Assembly (NCBI GenBank): GCA_030430725.1
Contig: JAUIKP010000124.1
Coordinates: forward strand, 1 to 8,574
Origin: Nitrospiria bacterium
Lineage (GTDB): Bacteria > Nitrospirota > Nitrospiria > Nitrospirales > UBA8639
Reading direction: 5' to 3'
DNA length: 8,574 bases
The notes under the pieces are model-generated. The model was not told the DNA's origin. It worked only from the letters and a program-made list of their open reading frames with translations, and did no database searches. A program made the translations under genes and the position numbers. Shown here piece after piece: positions 5,837 through 8,574 of this stretch; the first letter of the stretch is position 1; the number at the start of each line of letters is the position of its first letter.

Positions 5837-6853
5837 ATGTGTAGAACCAAAATTACTCAATGCGAGGACGACAGGCAGACAACCATGGTGCATGTGACAA
5901 CAGAGACCTTTCCAACCAGAAGAGGAGCAACGCTCGCACTCTTCGTCGCCACTTTCTGGTGGATCTTCCTTTCCGTGGATTCCGGATATGCCTATAAGGA
6001 AGTCCCAAATTTTACAGGTGGGCATCTTCAAGGGACTGTGTCCATCAAGGGAACACTCGTTCCCCCAAGACGATTTAATCTCGTTCTTTATGCCGATCCC
6101 TATTATTGTGGGCGGATCTCGGATGGACAAGGGTGGCGGTTTTCTCCCATCACCAAACCCGGCCCCAATCGCTCCCTGCCAGGCGCCATCGTCTTTTTGG
6201 AGGACGTTCCACAGGGAAAACCCGTTCCCTCGGCACCAGGCATTATTCAAACCAAAGACTGCATGTTTCTTCCCTATGTCGGAACCGCAAAATCCGGACA
6301 GCGATTTCATTTTCAAAATTGGGATCCCATTGAACACAAGCTCGAAATTTTTCTGACCTCGAGTACCGGCGGTGTAAAGTTATTCGGCCAGGTCCTCCCT
6401 CCACATCCCGATAATCGAAAAAGTGATTTTCTTTCAGAGGGCACAACCGGCATCCATCAAGCCGGATCGGAAGTCATCTTTGCAGTGGACAGGACGGGGA
6501 CTCTACTCTTTCGGTGTCGCTATCATGAGTATATGGAAGGTTGGAGTGTTCTCGTTCCACACCCCTATGTCACCACCGCCGGGAAACACGGTGAATTTTC
6601 GCTCACCGATATTCCCCCTGGCACCTACAATCTCGTCATCTGGCATCCGATGGGTCAGTCCACAAATACCATTCACATCCTTCCCGATCACACCCTCGAC
6701 GTGGATGTGGATGTTCTCTCAACCCCGGCCACCATCTACCCTGAAGACACCCTTAAGCCCGATCCTTTTGGCATTGATCTCGTTGGGGATACCCATATTG
6801 TTCCTTCCGTGGATTTGCAACAATGGGACGTGCCCACCAAGGACGTGAGATAG
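5837..6853 (+). CDS. Exported cupredoxin-like protein with carboxypeptidase-regulatory-like domain
   Basis: The frame encodes 338 residues (322 from ATG 5885). A hydrophobic stretch at about 31-48 and GYAY (50-53) mark a signal peptide. Residues about 62-240 form a cupredoxin-like beta-sandwich: NWDPIEHKLE (161-170) supplies a His at 167, and FRCRYHEYMEGW (225-236) supplies Cys227, His230 and Met233, the Cys-His-Met order of a blue or related copper site. The segment VPHPYVTTAGKHGEFSLTDI (240-259), then PPGTYNLVIWHP, is a carboxypeptidase-regulatory-like beta-domain, often found directly after such cupredoxins. Cys91 and Cys142 could form a disulfide. The last 45 residues are extended and acidic. 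With the cytochrome next door, periplasmic electron transfer or copper binding is likely. Copper occupancy is inferred from ligand order. Confidence 0.82.
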   Translation: MCRTKITQCEDDRQTTMVHVTTETFPTRRGATLALFVATFWWIFLSVDSGYAYKEVPNFTGGHLQGTVSIKGTLVPPRRFNLVLYADPYYCGRISDGQGWRFSPITKPGPNRSLPGAIVFLEDVPQGKPVPSAPGIIQTKDCMFLPYVGTAKSGQRFHFQNWDPIEHKLEIFLTSSTGGVKLFGQVLPPHPDNRKSDFLSEGTTGIHQAGSEVIFAVDRTGTLLFRCRYHEYMEGWSVLVPHPYVTTAGKHGEFSLTDIPPGTYNLVIWHPMGQSTNTIHILPDHTLDVDVDVLSTPATIYPEDTLKPDPFGIDLVGDTHIVPSVDLQQWDVPTKDVR

Positions 6854-6863
6854 GAGACTGGTC

Positions 6864-7796
6864 ATGAAGATTGTCATTGCCGGCGGAACAGGATTTATCG
6901 GACGACACGTTTGTCGGGTACTGATCGAGGAAGATCATTCCGTATTCATTCTCACTCGATCTGCAGGACGTCACACTGCCTCTGCGACCCCACACAGTCG
7001 TTTCATCCAGTGGGACGGCATAACCCAGGGACCCTGGGTACAGGAATGCGATGGCGCAGATGCCGTCATCAATCTATCCGGCGCACCGATTGCGGATTCC
7101 CGCTGGACAGATAAGCGAAAACAGGAGCTGAGGGACAGCCGGGTGCACCCGACTCAAGCTTTGCTTCAGGCCATTCCAAGCTGGAACAATAAACCTCACA
7201 CATTTATTTCCGCCTCAGGAGTCGGCTTCTATGGACCCAGGGGTGACGAAGAGCTGAATGAATCTTCTAATCCTGGCAAGGGCTTTCTTTCCGATCTTTG
7301 TCAGGTTTGGGAAAATACGGCCATGGAAGCAGAAGCCATGGGATTACGGGTCATTCCCATTCGATTCGGAATGGTCCTAGGGCCGGATGGCGGAGCGCTA
7401 TCAAAAATGTCATTGCCCTTTCGCTTGTTTCTGGGCGGGCCGGTTTTACCCGGAAATCAATATGTCTCCTGGATTCACCGGGATGATCTTGCCCGACTCA
7501 TTCTTTTTGTGATCACACACACTACGCTGATCGGGCCGGTCAATGGAGTCGCCCCTGAAACAGTCACCATGCGGGACTTTTGTACGACATTGGGGCAATC
7601 CATGAACCGTCCATCCTGGTTCCCGGTTCCGGAATTTTTGTTGGACATCGCCCTGGGAGAGCTGGCCATGATGCTGACAACCGGCCAACGCGTGCACCCA
7701 CAAAAAGCCCTGAAGAGTGGATTTTCATATTCCTATCCCACCCTCCAGGAAGCGTTACAATCCATATTTGGCAAACCATCATCCCAAGCAACATAG
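6864..7796 (+). CDS. TIGR01777/DUF1731-family SDR protein (YfcH-like)
   Basis: An atypical short-chain dehydrogenase/epimerase-fold protein of 310 residues, close to the usual length of E. coli YfcH and SDR39U1. The NAD(P)-binding loop GGTGFIG is at 7-13. Further family marks are VINLSGAPIADSRW (near 71-84), the SASGVGFYG segment carrying the serine and tyrosine near 119-127, and RVIPIRFGMVLGPDGGAL. The C-terminal DUF1731 part (WFPVPEFLLDIALGELAMML, then GQRVHPQKAL) is typical. There is no signal peptide, so it should be cytosolic although most neighbours are exported. The substrate is unknown for the family. YfcH-like genes recur, to my knowledge, near LitR/CarH regulators in light-responsive proteobacterial loci, which fits the regulator here. 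AGGAGA (6852-6857) six bases upstream fixes the start, and the preceding stop is ten bases away. Confidence 0.9.
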   Translation: MKIVIAGGTGFIGRHVCRVLIEEDHSVFILTRSAGRHTASATPHSRFIQWDGITQGPWVQECDGADAVINLSGAPIADSRWTDKRKQELRDSRVHPTQALLQAIPSWNNKPHTFISASGVGFYGPRGDEELNESSNPGKGFLSDLCQVWENTAMEAEAMGLRVIPIRFGMVLGPDGGALSKMSLPFRLFLGGPVLPGNQYVSWIHRDDLARLILFVITHTTLIGPVNGVAPETVTMRDFCTTLGQSMNRPSWFPVPEFLLDIALGELAMMLTTGQRVHPQKALKSGFSYSYPTLQEALQSIFGKPSSQAT

Positions 7797-7830
7797 CTGG
7801 ACTCTTACCATGGAAGCTAAGGGGGAACCG

Positions 7831-8415
7831 ATGAACATCACAGATAAAAAACAATCACGCTGGTTACGCTTTCTCATGCGGTGTTTTCCGGTTTTGACTG
7901 TCGGGTTGGTTATCATTTTCGGGGGTTCCTCTGTCTTGGGAGCGCCGCTTTTTTTAGAGAAGGGCCGCCTCATCCCCTCTGTGACCGTTTTGGGAAAAGG
8001 TGGAGAGGCCATTTCACTCGATGCGCTCAAGGGAAAGGTGACGTTAATCAGTGTTGTGCCTCAGTTGAATACTCCGGTGTGCGATGAACAGACTCACCGG
8101 TTCAGTGAACGCAATGGAGGCTTGGATCACGTGATGTCATTTGTCACTTTGAGTACGAATACCCATGAGGATCAACAGAAATTTTCTGAAAAAGCGGATA
8201 TCCATAATATGACATTTTTATCGGACGCTCCGGATTATCACTTCGGCACACATACAGGCCTTCTTCTAAAAGACCTGAATATTCTTCATCGCGCGGTGCT
8301 CGTGTTGGATACGAAGGGGATTATTCGATATGTTGAATTGGTACCCATGGGACAGCTGCCTGATGTTGACCAGGCCTTGCAGGTGTCCCGAAGCCTGCTC
8401 GCCAATGTCTCTTAA
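7831..8415 (+). CDS. Exported or membrane-anchored Tpx-family peroxiredoxin lacking the resolving cysteine
   Basis: The 194-residue protein has a basic n-region and a hydrophobic segment at about 19-37, a signal peptide or membrane anchor. A Tpx-type (atypical 2-Cys) peroxiredoxin domain follows at about 46-190. The peroxidatic site VVPQLNTPVCDEQTHRF (75-91) has Cys84 with the family Thr and Pro. Canonical Tpx has its resolving cysteine about 34 residues on, in RFCGAEG-like context; here that place reads QKFSEKAD with Ser119, and no other cysteine remains in the mature domain. It should therefore act as a 1-Cys enzyme needing an external thiol, or have lost turnover. HRAVLVLDTKGIIRYVELV further on is typical Tpx. 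GGGGGA (7821-7826) four bases upstream supports ATG 7831; ATG 7810 is an in-frame alternative. Confidence 0.88.
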   Translation: MNITDKKQSRWLRFLMRCFPVLTVGLVIIFGGSSVLGAPLFLEKGRLIPSVTVLGKGGEAISLDALKGKVTLISVVPQLNTPVCDEQTHRFSERNGGLDHVMSFVTLSTNTHEDQQKFSEKADIHNMTFLSDAPDYHFGTHTGLLLKDLNILHRAVLVLDTKGIIRYVELVPMGQLPDVDQALQVSRSLLANVS

Positions 8416-8426
8416 GAGGTGACGTC

Positions 8427-8574
8427 ATGACTGAACACATTCTCATTTTTTTCAATTTGTTGGCCAGCGCCGTGTTGGTCGGGAAAATTGTCTTTCTTTC
8501 CTTCGTCACAGCACCTGTGCTATCCCGGACGCTGGATGCCGATGCTTTTGCACGAGTCGTGCGAAGTCTGTTTC
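8427..8574 (+). CDS. DUF4149-like membrane protein, N-terminal 49 residues (cut by window edge)
   Basis: The visible part starts MTEHILIFFNLLASAVLVGK and has a first membrane helix at about 5-30, then FVTAPVLSRTLDADAFARVV. The pattern of a small or hydrophobic helix, F-x-x-APVL and a short polar turn resembles the start of DUF4149 (TMEM205-like) four-helix membrane proteins. Assignment from 49 residues is tentative and the function of that family is unknown. AGAGG (8415-8419) seven bases upstream supports ATG 8427, and the gap to the peroxiredoxin stop is eleven bases, so the operon continues past the window. Confidence 0.65.
   Translation, partial: MTEHILIFFNLLASAVLVGKIVFLSFVTAPVLSRTLDADAFARVVRSLF

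Noticed and set aside
5522..6337. Long open frame on the minus strand (271 codons) opposite the cytochrome and cupredoxin genes
   Set aside because: It runs across the junction of two well-supported genes, its product has no family pattern and it has no convincing ribosome site. It is an antisense shadow.
7023..7039. Near-symmetric ACCCAGGG-A-CCCTGGGT inside the SDR gene
   Set aside because: An arm of eight bases is expected by chance now and then in a window this long, and it lies mid-gene with no regulatory context.

Overview
The window is a compact, gene-dense bacterial stretch arranged around one divergent control region. On the minus strand lie a MerR-type regulator with a B12-binding domain (CarH/LitR type, 468-1367), a possible 45-residue small ORF (229-366), and the N-terminal part of a BLUF blue-light sensor that runs off the left edge (1-200). 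Both recognisable minus-strand proteins are predicted photosensors. The 156-base gap at 1368-1523 carries two back-to-back sigma70-like promoters, each TTGACA with a 17-base spacer. Five ACATTA-centred boxes overlap them, which is what a CarH-like repressor acting on both directions would look like.

On the plus strand, one tightly packed gene series starts at 1524 and runs off the right edge: a small zinc-ribbon protein; two tandem paralogues with a signal peptide, a SUMF1/FGE-sulfatase fold and a C-terminal TPR; a small exported helical protein; a third exported SUMF1-fold protein; a Tll0287/DUF3365-like monohaem cytochrome c; an exported cupredoxin-like protein with a carboxypeptidase-regulatory-like domain; a cytosolic TIGR01777/DUF1731 (YfcH-like) SDR protein; an exported Tpx-family peroxiredoxin that has lost its resolving cysteine; and the start of a DUF4149-like membrane protein. 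Most gaps are 10-20 bases or overlap, the longest being 68 bases, and I see no terminator between the genes. A single operon is the simplest reading.

The working model is inference: light relieves CarH-type repression and induces a mostly periplasmic set of proteins with haem, copper and thiol chemistry, perhaps for photo-oxidative stress or periplasmic electron transfer. All three SUMF1-fold proteins lack the cysteine pair that makes formylglycine, so they are probably structural or ligand-binding proteins rather than sulfatase activators.

The organism cannot be fixed from this window. Moderate GC, clear Shine-Dalgarno sites, repeated SUMF1-fold proteins and the cupredoxin and DUF3365 cytochrome types would fit a Gram-negative with a periplasm, such as a member of Nitrospirota (a Nitrospira-like nitrite oxidiser). 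That is a low-to-moderate-confidence guess. No RNA genes, insertion sequences, CRISPR arrays or attachment sites were seen.
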